Shown piece by piece: positions 25,524 to 33,933 of a stretch of DNA of 64,000 bases. The stretch is taken from positions 1 through 64,000 of the forward strand of contig CAZIOH010000001.1 of assembly GCA_964540815.1 (NCBI GenBank), read 5' to 3'. The DNA is from CAZIOH01 sp964540815 (lineage in GTDB: Bacteria; Myxococcota_A; Polyangia; Fen-1088). The notes under the pieces were generated by a model. The model saw nothing but the letters and a program-made list of their open reading frames with translations. It had not been told where the DNA came from and made no database searches. A program made the position numbers and the translations under genes. Each line of letters begins with the position of its first letter. Within the stretch, counting starts at the first letter, position 1.

Positions 25524-25544
25524 GCGGGACGACGACGGTCCCGC
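25524..25544 (-). terminator. Hairpin after the Gly-rich lipoprotein gene
   Basis: GCGGGAC and GTCCCGC form a 7-bp stem with a GACGACG loop, about 47 bp past the stop of the 26-kb lipoprotein gene. On the minus strand GGTCTTTCC follows, so there is only a weak T-tract. Confidence 0.45.
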
Positions 25545-25590
25545 CCCCCTTCTTCTCAGGCGGCGGGACCGACAGATGGCGATCGGCTGT

Positions 25591-26763
25591 CTACTTGCAC
25601 CCGATCTGGGTGTCGTCGATCGCCAGATCGTCGAACCACATGACGAAGGCGGCGTTGGGCATCTGGTAGAAGGTCGCACCCACGATGACGGCGGTGTAGT
25701 CCGACATCTGGGAATCGGCCTTCCCGGTGAACTCGATGCTGGGAACTTCCGTGCCGTCGGTGAAGAACTTGTAGCTCTTCGCGGTCACGTCGACGAACCA
25801 CTCGGCGCAGTGCCAGGCGGTGTCGAAGGACCAGCTGTAGGCCGAACCGAGGCTGCCCTTGTCGTTGGGATTGTTGAAGAGCCACTGGTGGGTCCCGTTG
25901 CTGGCTTCGACGATGTCGACCACGCGGTTCTCGGTGGTCGCCCCGTTGAGGCCGACCCAGGTGACGTGCAGAACGCCCGATGCGTTCTTGGCGGCCGGCG
26001 TCTGGACCTTGTAGAAGATCCGTCCCCAGTGCTTGGAGGCCGTCGCGCCGAGGGTGCTCAGGCTCTTTTGAATCCGAGCCTGACCCGACGACGCCGAGTT
26101 GCTCTTCAGCGCCATGGTCCCGGAATGGAATTCATCGGTCGCGAGGCCCACATCCGTCGGCTTACTCGCACCGTAGCCCTTGAAGGTGGTCCAGCCGGTC
26201 GGGATGGCTCCCGAGGCGCCGGTCTCGAAGTCCTCGCAGAGCTTGTAGGTCTTCCCGGCACACCCCGGCGAGGTCGCTCCGCCCACCGGGCCGGTCGCCC
26301 CGCCGGTGCCGGTGGCGACGCCGCTGCCACCGCCGCCGCCCACCTTGCCGCCAGCGCCTCCGGACCTGCCGCCCTGGGGGTTCGAAGCGCCACCGGTCGC
26401 GACCACCGCGCCTCCGCTCCCCGACCCGTCCGTGGAACCACCCGAACCGGCCGGGCTGGCGCCGCCTGTGCCCGGCAAGAGGCTGGCGCCACCGCTCCCG
26501 GTGAACGCTCCGCCCGTGCCGGCGAAGGCGCCCCCGCTGCCCGGTGCGCCACCGGTCGAGGTCGTGCTGCCTCCGCTGCCCTGGCCGCTCGGTGCAACCG
26601 TGGCACCACCCGAGCCATCAGCCGGTGAATCCGAGGTCGGTGCACAGCCGGCGGGAGCCAGGAGAAGCAGCGGCCCCAGCAAGGCACCGAGGGCCCGCGT
26701 GCGTGGCCGCACCCGCGCATGGCAAGCATCGAAACCGTTCCAGCGTGTCGAGGTCGTGGGCAT
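25591..26763 (-). CDS. Gly-rich lipoprotein with Cip1-like C-terminal domain
   Basis: ATG 26763 follows AAGGAG. The 390-residue protein has a lipoprotein signal (LGALLGPLLLLAPAGCAP), about 130 residues of Gly/Ser/Thr/Ala-rich linker, and a globular domain starting CEDFETGASGAIPTGWTTFKGYG and ending FVMWFDDLAIDDTQIGC. Conserved points are WGRIFYKVQTP, WHCAEWFVDVTAKSYKFFTDGTEV and MWFDD. The layout (CxDFE start, Trp-rich strands, DD-x-I/V end, final Cys) is shared with the protein at 53.6 kb and resembles Cip1-like or LamG-like carbohydrate-binding jelly rolls. Role by inference: surface polysaccharide binding or lyase activity. Confidence 0.75.
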   Translation of the reverse strand: MPTTSTRWNGFDACHARVRPRTRALGALLGPLLLLAPAGCAPTSDSPADGSGGATVAPSGQGSGGSTTSTGGAPGSGGAFAGTGGAFTGSGGASLLPGTGGASPAGSGGSTDGSGSGGAVVATGGASNPQGGRSGGAGGKVGGGGGSGVATGTGGATGPVGGATSPGCAGKTYKLCEDFETGASGAIPTGWTTFKGYGASKPTDVGLATDEFHSGTMALKSNSASSGQARIQKSLSTLGATASKHWGRIFYKVQTPAAKNASGVLHVTWVGLNGATTENRVVDIVEASNGTHQWLFNNPNDKGSLGSAYSWSFDTAWHCAEWFVDVTAKSYKFFTDGTEVPSIEFTGKADSQMSDYTAVIVGATFYQMPNAAFVMWFDDLAIDDTQIGCK

Positions 26764-26947
26764 TTCGTGGAGACTCCTTCGAGATTGAGGTCCGGTTCCC
26801 CCGTCTGGGATGAGTAGCATTTCCCACCCACAACGGCTCACTCCAGGTTTTCCTTGACGTGCGGCGCGCGAACGCGCCGGCGCCCTGCCTCTGGGCGGCC
26901 CCGGCCGACGGGGTGGGTCAATGGGGGCGGCCCCTCGTCTCGAGGCG

Positions 26948-28639
26948 TCAGCGGCAGGCGGGAAAGTCCGCGGCGGGAAGCGCCACGAAAGTGACCGATT
27001 CGGGGGGCAGGGACAGAGATCCACCGGCCAGCGGATCGCCTCCGCGCGGCGACGGGACCCGGAGGGGTATCGGGAAGCCACCACCGGCGGCGCTCGAGCC
27101 GGTGGAGTCGATGGTTTCGATGGACAGGACGTGGCCGTCGAGGCGCGCGTGCCGCGAGCCGAGCCCCTCGGCGTCGAAACGCAGGACGCGCGCGCCGGGG
27201 CTGCCGCCTCCATCGAGGTCGAGCGCGATCGCGATGGGGCTCGTCGGATGAAGGTTCATGAGCAGCAGCACCACCCCGCCGTCCGCCGCGCCACCGCCGG
27301 GACCTTCGGAGCGCAGGCAATGGGCATAGGCGCCGAGCACCGGCGAGAGGGGAGCCACATCCACCGCCAGCACGCGGGTGCCCATCAGCCGCCGCCAGAG
27401 CCACGACGCCCAGTAGCTGGGGTTCGGCTCGAGGGTCGCGTCGTCGATGAGGCCATAGTCGGAGCCGGAGAGGGTCTGGCGGATCACCACCTGCTCACCC
27501 CGTCGGGCCAGCCGTCCAAGCTCATCCAGCCACCAGAGCGCGTCGGCGAAGGTGTTCGAGATGCCGGGCTCGCCGCCACACTGGGCGCTCGCGGTCTCTC
27601 CCAGCCAGACCGACGCGCGTGGCGCGTGGGCGCGCACCTCGCCTTCGACCTGGCGAGCCCAGCGATCGAGCTCGCCGAGTCGCGCCGGGGAGACCGTGCG
27701 CCTCAGGTCCGCCCGCCGCGTCGCCAGCGGACAGCGGTGCGACTGCTGCGGGTAGTAGTGCCAGGTGACGATGTCGAGCACGTCCCCGGCCGCCCGCAGG
27801 GTGTCCTCGGTCAGGGCGCGACCCTCGCCCAGCACCGGCCAGAACGCGCTCCCGACGCCCGCGAGCAGACCGGGAGCCCCCAGACTGTCGAGCAGGGTGC
27901 GGGCCCGGCGCAGATCCGCGGCGTAGCGCGCGGCGCCCACCCAGCGGAGGTGGGTGAGTGGAAAGACGTTGATCTCGTTGCCCAGCTCCCAGACGGCCAC
28001 CGGGTCGTGCCGAGCCTGCGAATACGCGATGAGCCCGCGGGCGCTCTCCGGGTCCCAGGCGCCTTCGGCGTCACGCGCGCTCGGGCCGGCGTTGAGCGTG
28101 AACACGATCCGCAGATCGAGCTCCCGGGCGAAGGCGTTGACGGCATCCCAGCGCTCGGCGGTGAGCACCGCGCGGGCGCCGCGGGGAAGCTCGCCCGAGG
28201 AGTTCCCGGAGGTCTGGCGCCCGGAGGTCAGTGAATAGACGGTCCGGTCCGCGTCGGTGCCGCCGACCCGGAGGTAGGCCGGGGCCAGGGCTCCCGCCAG
28301 CCGCCGCAGCCGGGGCCGCGAGAAGTCGTAGCTCGCGACCCGCTGCGTGCCGAGCAGTCCGCGCTCGGCCTCGCGCGGCGCCCAGAATTCACCGCCAACC
28401 ACCTCGGCGGTGTCGACGGCGAACGACAGGAAGCGGTCGTCGATGGTCGCCACGGGCGGGCGAGCCCGGTCGATCCGCACACGCAGCGGAGAGGATGGCG
28501 CTGGCGACGGCCAGCCCGGTCCCGCACGCCAGGGCAACGGAGCCTCCTCCGAGAAGCGTGCGAGGGCCAAGAGCGCCAGAACGCCGAGGCCGACGCAGGC
28601 CCCGAGGCCCACCGCTCCCGCGCTGGCAATCCTGGACAT
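26948..28639 (-). CDS. GH79 heparanase-like glycoside hydrolase
   Basis: The 563-residue enzyme has an N-terminal membrane/signal segment (VGLGACVGLGVLALLALA). Heparanase landmarks appear in order: FLSFAVDT, LAPAYLRVGGTDAD (about 120-131), the acid/base Glu222 in WELGNEINVF, TWHYY, the probable nucleophile Glu348 in WLGETASAQCGG, and IRQTLSGSDYGLID with PNPSYWASWLWRRLMGTRVL, close to the GH79 C-terminal core. GH79 enzymes cleave glucuronic-acid-containing glycans such as heparan sulfate or plant arabinogalactan. It is likely exported or membrane-tethered. It lies 111 bp downstream of the radical SAM gene on the same strand. Confidence 0.88.
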   Translation of the reverse strand: MSRIASAGAVGLGACVGLGVLALLALARFSEEAPLPWRAGPGWPSPAPSSPLRVRIDRARPPVATIDDRFLSFAVDTAEVVGGEFWAPREAERGLLGTQRVASYDFSRPRLRRLAGALAPAYLRVGGTDADRTVYSLTSGRQTSGNSSGELPRGARAVLTAERWDAVNAFARELDLRIVFTLNAGPSARDAEGAWDPESARGLIAYSQARHDPVAVWELGNEINVFPLTHLRWVGAARYAADLRRARTLLDSLGAPGLLAGVGSAFWPVLGEGRALTEDTLRAAGDVLDIVTWHYYPQQSHRCPLATRRADLRRTVSPARLGELDRWARQVEGEVRAHAPRASVWLGETASAQCGGEPGISNTFADALWWLDELGRLARRGEQVVIRQTLSGSDYGLIDDATLEPNPSYWASWLWRRLMGTRVLAVDVAPLSPVLGAYAHCLRSEGPGGGAADGGVVLLLMNLHPTSPIAIALDLDGGGSPGARVLRFDAEGLGSRHARLDGHVLSIETIDSTGSSAAGGGFPIPLRVPSPRGGDPLAGGSLSLPPESVTFVALPAADFPACR

Positions 28640-28750
28640 TGCGACAGAATCGTCAACTTTGCGCGACCCTCAAGCAACGAAACGGCAACGATGCGCGCGG
28701 GCGGGCGATCCCGACACCAGTCTCGCTGGCGATGGGGACGCCGAGGCGGG

Positions 28751-29902
28751 TCACGGTTCGTGAGCATTCCGTCCCGACGTTGCAGCGCGGCTCGTTCGGA
28801 TGTACCGGAGCAAGTCGCCGCTGTAGATGGCATTCGGCAAGACCTCGCACTCTGCCCAGCACCCTGGACAGTCTCGCACCCACTTCCGCTGCGCCTCGGT
28901 CCGGGGGCTCGCGCCGCCCCAGATCGCCTCGAAAGACTCGGTCGCCAGGTTTCCCACCCGCCGCGTGTTGAACTGGCAGGTGGGCACGTCCCCGTTCGGC
29001 AGCAGCCGCAGGTGCGCGCCGAGCGCGACGCACGGCGGGCTCGGCGAGGCCCGATGCTCGAGCAAGCGGGCGCGGATCCCGTCGAGGTAGTAGCGCTTGG
29101 CCACCCGCTCGGGCAGAGGGTAGTCGGCCAGATCACCTTCGATCTCGTCGAACAGGCGGGCAAGCGCGGCGGCGTCGAGATCGCCGAAGGGCACGAACGC
29201 CCCCGGCTCCTTGGGCCTCGCCTCCACCTCCCGCGAGAGGCTGTAGGTCGCGCTCGCCTGGTAGGCGATCACGACCTGGTTGCGGACCCCGAGCGGACGC
29301 AGGAGGTCGCGCAGCTCGCCGTACTGGCGCGCGCTCTCCGCGTCGACGATGGTCTGGTTCACCGCGAGACGGAGCCCGAGCGCGCGCTGGCGCGGGGCGA
29401 TGGCGCGCACGGTGGCGATGGCCTTGTCCCAGGCATCGCGCCGGCCGCGGATCTCGTTGTGCTTCTCGCCGACCCCGTCGATCGACACCAGCAGCTGCAG
29501 GGGGACTCTCCGATCGCGCCGCTCACAGAACGAGACGATCCGGTCGGTCAGGAAGCCGTTGGTCGTCACGTGCAGGAGCCCGGGCCGCAGCAGATCCTGG
29601 GTGAGGGCGGCGATCGCCTCGAGATCCGGCCGGACGAAGGGCTCGCCCCCGGTCAGGCGCACCGCGTGCAGCGGCGGGAGCTGGCGGTAGATCCGGGCGA
29701 TCTGATCGAGCGAGAGCTCGTCCTCCCCGTCCTTGCGCCAGGAGTCGCACATCACGCAGCGGGCGTTGCAGCGAAAGGTGACGATGTATGTCAGCAACCG
29801 AGGGCGATCGATTCGCCCGAGCCGCGTCCGCGCGACCGAGGCCGCCCATTCCGCCCCGTGACGGACGAGGGCCCGCCCGCGCGGCTCGGGGGTCGACCTC
29901 AC
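28751..29902 (-). CDS. Radical SAM protein with SPASM-like tail
   Basis: The 383-residue enzyme has the radical SAM cluster motif FRCNARCVMC (Cys45, Cys49, Cys52), then LTGGEPFVRPDL, VTTNGFLT, LLVSIDGVGEKHNEIRG, and a C-terminal cysteine cluster CVALGAHLRLLPNGDVPTC...CPGCWAEC that looks like a twitch/SPASM auxiliary [4Fe-4S] site. Such proteins modify peptides or sugars, or act in cofactor synthesis. The GTG start overlaps the upstream glycosyltransferase stop by 4 bp (GTGA), so the two are coupled and probably work on the same product. The longer frame reaching 30121 is antisense to the glycosyltransferase and was discarded. Confidence 0.87.
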   Translation of the reverse strand: MRSTPEPRGRALVRHGAEWAASVARTRLGRIDRPRLLTYIVTFRCNARCVMCDSWRKDGEDELSLDQIARIYRQLPPLHAVRLTGGEPFVRPDLEAIAALTQDLLRPGLLHVTTNGFLTDRIVSFCERRDRRVPLQLLVSIDGVGEKHNEIRGRRDAWDKAIATVRAIAPRQRALGLRLAVNQTIVDAESARQYGELRDLLRPLGVRNQVVIAYQASATYSLSREVEARPKEPGAFVPFGDLDAAALARLFDEIEGDLADYPLPERVAKRYYLDGIRARLLEHRASPSPPCVALGAHLRLLPNGDVPTCQFNTRRVGNLATESFEAIWGGASPRTEAQRKWVRDCPGCWAECEVLPNAIYSGDLLRYIRTSRAATSGRNAHEP

Positions 29903-31038
29903 GCCAACCCCGCGGTCACGGCGCGCGCGCGTCGGCCTTCGACCGCGGGCTGCCTCGGCCGAGGGACGAGGAGCGGACCCGCGCCGAGCTGAGCGTCGAG
30001 CGCGGCGATGGCCGCGGCGTTGCCGCACACCGACTCCGGGGAGATGCTGGGCCGCAGAGACGGGGCGGCCTCGAGGAAGGCTCCGATCCGCTCGTTGGTC
30101 AGCTCGCCCCGCACGCTCCATCCTGCCCCGCTTCGCTCCAGGAAGTGGGCGTTCACCGCTTGCTCGAAGTTGCGGACCTCGGGCATGACCAGCACCGGCT
30201 TGCCGAAGTGGAGCGCCTCGCCCATCAGCTGATTCCCGGCGGTGCTCACCAGGGCCGCGCAGTCGGCCAGATCATCGAGGAACCGGCGCTCGTCCACCGC
30301 GTGGAAGCTGAGCGAGCCCTCCGACGCCCGCGCGCCGAGCCCGTACACGCGCACCCGCCGGCCGCTCGCCGCGAGCGCCGCCAGCGTGCGGGCCGGCGCG
30401 TGGCGGCGAATGTACGCCAGCAGGTGCGACCCGCGCGCCGGACGCGTCTCGAGGATCTCCGGGCGCAGCAGGGTCCCGACCCAGGTGGTGTTTCGGTACG
30501 CGGGCCTGAGGGCCGTGGTGTAGAACGAAGACACGATCGTGGCGCGCTGCCAGTCGTAGAGCGCGCGAACGAACGGCGCGGCGGCCCGAGCCTGCTGGCG
30601 CAACCCGAACGGCAGCTCGGAGTGATCGCCCGCGACCAGATAGTGCTGGTGATCGAAGCTGACGAACGGAACGCGCGCCCGTCTAGCCGCGCGGGGGAGG
30701 ATCGGCTCGAAGTCCGCGATCACCAGGTCGGGGCGGCAGCGCTCGACCTCGGGCATCACCTCCGTCACGTACCCTTCGAGCGACATCCGGAAGCGGGTGG
30801 CCAGCCCCAGCGTCCCGAACAGGCTCACCCGCCCGGGACCGCCGTAGGCAAAGCCCAGCCCCGGGATCCGGTGCATGTGCACGTCCGTGCCGCGATACCT
30901 CGCCTCCAGCATGGCGTACGCGCAGTCCGAAGCGAAGAGTGTGACTCGGTGGCGCGCGCGCAGCGCTTCGACCACCACCCGCGCACGGGTGGCGTGTCCC
31001 CGGCCCTCGCCGGACATTGCGTAGACGATACTTGCCAA
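29899..31038 (-). CDS. GT28-like glycosyltransferase (MJ1255 type)
   Basis: The start is a TTG with AAGGAG 7 bases upstream; the protein is 379 residues. The N-terminal Rossmann region begins SIVYAMSGEGRGHATRARVVVEALRARHRVTLFAS, followed by FVSFDHQHYL. A C-terminal donor site reads ALVSTAGNQLMGEALHFGKPVLVMPEVRNFEQAVNAHFLE, like the MurG/GT28 sugar-nucleotide pocket. This matches the MJ1255/VC2487 group of family-1/28 glycosyltransferases. The acceptor is unknown. It begins a minus-strand cluster with the radical SAM gene and GH79. Confidence 0.85.
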   Translation of the reverse strand: MASIVYAMSGEGRGHATRARVVVEALRARHRVTLFASDCAYAMLEARYRGTDVHMHRIPGLGFAYGGPGRVSLFGTLGLATRFRMSLEGYVTEVMPEVERCRPDLVIADFEPILPRAARRARVPFVSFDHQHYLVAGDHSELPFGLRQQARAAAPFVRALYDWQRATIVSSFYTTALRPAYRNTTWVGTLLRPEILETRPARGSHLLAYIRRHAPARTLAALAASGRRVRVYGLGARASEGSLSFHAVDERRFLDDLADCAALVSTAGNQLMGEALHFGKPVLVMPEVRNFEQAVNAHFLERSGAGWSVRGELTNERIGAFLEAAPSLRPSISPESVCGNAAAIAALDAQLGAGPLLVPRPRQPAVEGRRARAVTAGLA

Positions 31039-31388
31039 GGCTCAGCTCCTTCCTGGTTTCCACACGATCCACCGATAGCGTCGAGCGCGTCGGTGACGTG
31101 CGCGCGGCGAACGCGGAGCGGGGGCGGACCAGAACGGCAACGATTGCGAAGAGGACCGTCGCCGACCCTTTCATCGACAGGAAAGGATGAGGATCGGCAT
31201 GTTGTGGCGGGTGAGGCCGAGGGTGCGGCTCGCGCCCCCCCACCCCCGGCGGATCGCGAGCTTCCGTGACACCGGTGCTTCACCGCCTCGATCCACAAAC
31301 GTGACCGTCCGCGCCGAACGTTCGTGCGAGCTTCTGCGCCGAGCTCGAACCCGGGCTCTGGCGGCGAACCTCGAAAAGGAGAACGAGC
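31039..31388. other. 350-bp divergent intergenic region
   Basis: This lies between the minus-strand glycosyltransferase and the plus-strand phosphoesterase. An AAAGGAG ribosome site at its right end belongs to the latter. A frame starting at 31187 runs through it, but its ATG abuts AGGAAAGG without spacing and it then overlaps the real gene out of frame. No clear promoter hexamers or dyads were found. Confidence 0.4.
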
Positions 31389-32489
31389 ATGGCATTCCGA
31401 GTTTCCAGGACTTCTCGTGGCCTGTGGACGGCGCTGGTCGTCCTTGGCGGAGCGGTGGCGGCGGTCTTCGCGACGACGGGCTCGCGGGCGCACGCACACG
31501 ACCACGGCCGCTCCGGCGAACGCGAAGACGACCGCGACCGCGACGGCGAGCCGAATCGCTACAGCATCGCGCTGTGGGGCGACATGCCCTACAACGCCCT
31601 CGGCAAGCAGCAGTACCCGGCGTTGCTGGCCGACGTGAACGCCTCCAACATCGAGTTCTCCGTGTTCGACGGCGATCTCAAGGCGGGCGGCGACGGGCCG
31701 TGCACCGACGAGAACGTCTACACCCCCTCGCTGACCGCCTTCGCCTCGCTCGAGCGGCCGCTCATCTGGGTCCCGGGCGATAACGACTGGACGGACTGCT
31801 GGGGCCGCTACGGCGCCGCCGCCACCGCGCCTGGCTCGGACGACCCGATCGAGCGTCTGAACCACGAGCGCGCGCTGTTCGCGTCGACCCCCTACAGCCT
31901 CGGCCAGCGGAAGCTCCGACTCACCCGGCAGTCGGCCGCGTACCCGGAGAATGTCCGCTGGAAGCTCGGGCCGGTGGTCTACGTTGGCCTGAATGTTCAG
32001 GGATCGAACGACAACTATCCTTACGCCGGCGTCGACGGCGAGACCCGCACGCAGGCCCAGATCGACGTGCAGCGCGCCGAGGAGATCGCCCGCAAGGCGG
32101 CGGACATCGCCTGGCTCGACGAGAGCTTCGCCTACGCCAAGCGCGTCCACGCGGCGGGCGTCATGATCGTTTTCCAGGCGGACCTCAACTTCAACAACGA
32201 GCAGCACCTGCCGGACACGCGCTCTTACGATGCGTTCCCCGACTACATCGCCGCGCTCCGCACCGTCTCGCTCGGCTTCCCTGGCCAGGTCGCGCTCGTG
32301 CACGGTGATTCTCACTACTTCAAGCTGGACAAGCCCCTCAACACCGACCAGGGGGGCATCGTCGCGAACTTCACCCGCGTGGAGACCTTCGGGTCGAGGA
32401 ACACCCACTGGGTGAAGGCCACCATCGATGCCGACAACCCCAACGTGTTCACGTTCGAGCCGCAGATCGTGGCGGCGAACGTCGACTGA
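31389..32489 (+). CDS. Secreted calcineurin-like phosphoesterase
   Basis: The 366-residue protein has a signal peptide (WTALVVLGGAVAAVFATTGSRAHA) and a His/Asp/Arg-rich spacer. The mature chain keeps a variant metallophosphoesterase core: IALWGDMPYN, FSVFDGDLKAGG, WVPGDNDWTDCW, MIVFQADLNFN, VHGDSHYFKLD. These correspond to the D-x-H, GDxxD, GN(H/D) and GHxH blocks with several substitutions, so metal binding is likely but substrate range is unclear. AAAGGAG supports the ATG. Monocistronic, convergent with the DUF1592 protein. Confidence 0.8.
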   Translation: MAFRVSRTSRGLWTALVVLGGAVAAVFATTGSRAHAHDHGRSGEREDDRDRDGEPNRYSIALWGDMPYNALGKQQYPALLADVNASNIEFSVFDGDLKAGGDGPCTDENVYTPSLTAFASLERPLIWVPGDNDWTDCWGRYGAAATAPGSDDPIERLNHERALFASTPYSLGQRKLRLTRQSAAYPENVRWKLGPVVYVGLNVQGSNDNYPYAGVDGETRTQAQIDVQRAEEIARKAADIAWLDESFAYAKRVHAAGVMIVFQADLNFNNEQHLPDTRSYDAFPDYIAALRTVSLGFPGQVALVHGDSHYFKLDKPLNTDQGGIVANFTRVETFGSRNTHWVKATIDADNPNVFTFEPQIVAANVD

Positions 32490-32531
32490 CAGGGCGAGCG
32501 GGCGACGGGCGGGTCGGCCGCGCGGGCGGGC

Positions 32532-33890
32532 TCACGGATCGAGGAAGGTGTGAGTCTCCGTGACCGCGCGGATCGTGCCGCGCAGTCCGAGGAGGCCGCC
32601 GGGGAACGTCGCGCGCTTGACGACGTAGGCGGCGTCGCTGACGAGCTTGACGTCATCGCCGCTCGGCGTCGCGTACGTCACGTTCGTCGCATAGGCCTGC
32701 GGGGTCCGCCCGCTGGCGAAGAGCAGCCACTTGACCGCGTAGCAAGTGCGTACTTCGGGCAAGGAAGCCAGCGTGGTGGCGAGGGCGACCGGGCCGTCGA
32801 ACGTCGGCGATGGATCGGCGGAGGTGCTGATCAGCGTCCCGGTGGTGTCGACCGGCAGTCCCCCTTCCGTGTCATGGTAAGCCCCCACCGCATCGAAGTG
32901 GCCGAACGCAAAGCCCAGGTCATCGGTGAGTCCGTGGCAGGCCCCGCACCCGGCGTTGGCAACACTGGCCGAGACGCCCTGGCGAATGGTCACGCCGGGC
33001 CCGAACGTCCCGCCGGATCTCTCTCCTGGGGGAACCGGCGGAAGGTCCTGGCACAGGTACGTCCGGCGAACTTGCATGCCGCGCATCGTGGGATCCGCCC
33101 GGTACGGGTAGTCGTAGATCGTCACGACGGCAGGCTGAGTCACGATCCCCGCGTACGCGCTGGCGTCGAGCGAGACGCGCGCTGCCACGTCTGCCGCGCC
33201 CGCCGGGACCACGACCCCCGGAAACCACGGCGCGGTCGCGCTGCTGACGAAGGCCGTCGGCTCGGTCAGCAAGGTCGCGAGATCGCCGGTGGGCCTCCAG
33301 GTGACATCCTCGATGAACGCCATCGTCCCGTCCACCAGGGCCTGGCGAACCTGGTCGTTGAGACCCGGGAAGAGCGAGGGATCTCGCTCACCCGTCAGGA
33401 ATTCGTCGAAGTTGAGCCACCATCGGTAGAACGCCTGCCGCCCGGCGAGGCTGCCGTCCTCGAGCAGCAGACCATCGGTCAGCTTTCCGACGTCCTCGTT
33501 GGTCCTGGGCGCGGACGCCACCACCGCGGCGGTCAGCGCGGCCGTCGCGGGCTGGCGCAGCAAGAGCTGGGACAGACGGTTCGCGACCTCCGCCGGGGCG
33601 ATGGCGATGGACCAGCCGGAGCTCCCCACATCCCCCAGGCTGACGACCGTGGCGGCCCCGCCATCCGGCTCTGGCAGCACCGGCGGAGGGTGACCGGTCT
33701 CGTTCAGAGCATCGCCCGCGCCGTCGCCGGCAGCCGAGATCTGCGGTCCTCCGTCGCCCGGCCCCTCTCCGAGGACGTGACTCTCTCGCCAGCAGCCGCC
33801 CACCGCGACCAAAATCAGTCCGACCAGTCCGACCCGTGCGACGCGCCCGATGAGCCTCGGGCGATCCGGTTGGTTCCGTTTGCGGTTCAT
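32532..33890 (-). CDS. DUF1592/DUF1588 lipoprotein with CxxCH motif
   Basis: The 452-residue lipoprotein (VGLVGLILVAVGGCW lipobox) has a DUF1592-like middle (LNFDEFLTGERDPSLFPGLNDQVRQALV) and a DUF1588-like part (MRGMQVRRTYLCQDLPPVPP...NAGCGACHGLTDDLGFAFGHFDAVGAYHDTEGG). The CGACH sequence is a c-type heme attachment motif, conserved in this Planctomycetes/Myxococcota family linked to outer-membrane redox proteins. Function is not experimentally defined. It is 43 bp downstream of the TPR gene, so it may be part of the sigma-factor transcription unit. Confidence 0.82.
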   Translation of the reverse strand: MNRKRNQPDRPRLIGRVARVGLVGLILVAVGGCWRESHVLGEGPGDGGPQISAAGDGAGDALNETGHPPPVLPEPDGGAATVVSLGDVGSSGWSIAIAPAEVANRLSQLLLRQPATAALTAAVVASAPRTNEDVGKLTDGLLLEDGSLAGRQAFYRWWLNFDEFLTGERDPSLFPGLNDQVRQALVDGTMAFIEDVTWRPTGDLATLLTEPTAFVSSATAPWFPGVVVPAGAADVAARVSLDASAYAGIVTQPAVVTIYDYPYRADPTMRGMQVRRTYLCQDLPPVPPGERSGGTFGPGVTIRQGVSASVANAGCGACHGLTDDLGFAFGHFDAVGAYHDTEGGLPVDTTGTLISTSADPSPTFDGPVALATTLASLPEVRTCYAVKWLLFASGRTPQAYATNVTYATPSGDDVKLVSDAAYVVKRATFPGGLLGLRGTIRAVTETHTFLDP

Positions 33891-33933
33891 GGGCAGTTGA
33901 TGTCCACCCGCGCCGAGATCCTGACAGCGCGGC

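Noticed and set aside
28751..30121. Longer radical SAM start at 30121
   Set aside because: The extra N-terminal residues are Arg/Ala noise overlapping the glycosyltransferase; the GTGA overlap at 29902 is the better start.
31187..31783. 198-codon plus-strand frame in the divergent gap
   Set aside because: Its ATG is directly against a purine run with no spacing, and most of it overlaps the secreted phosphoesterase out of frame.
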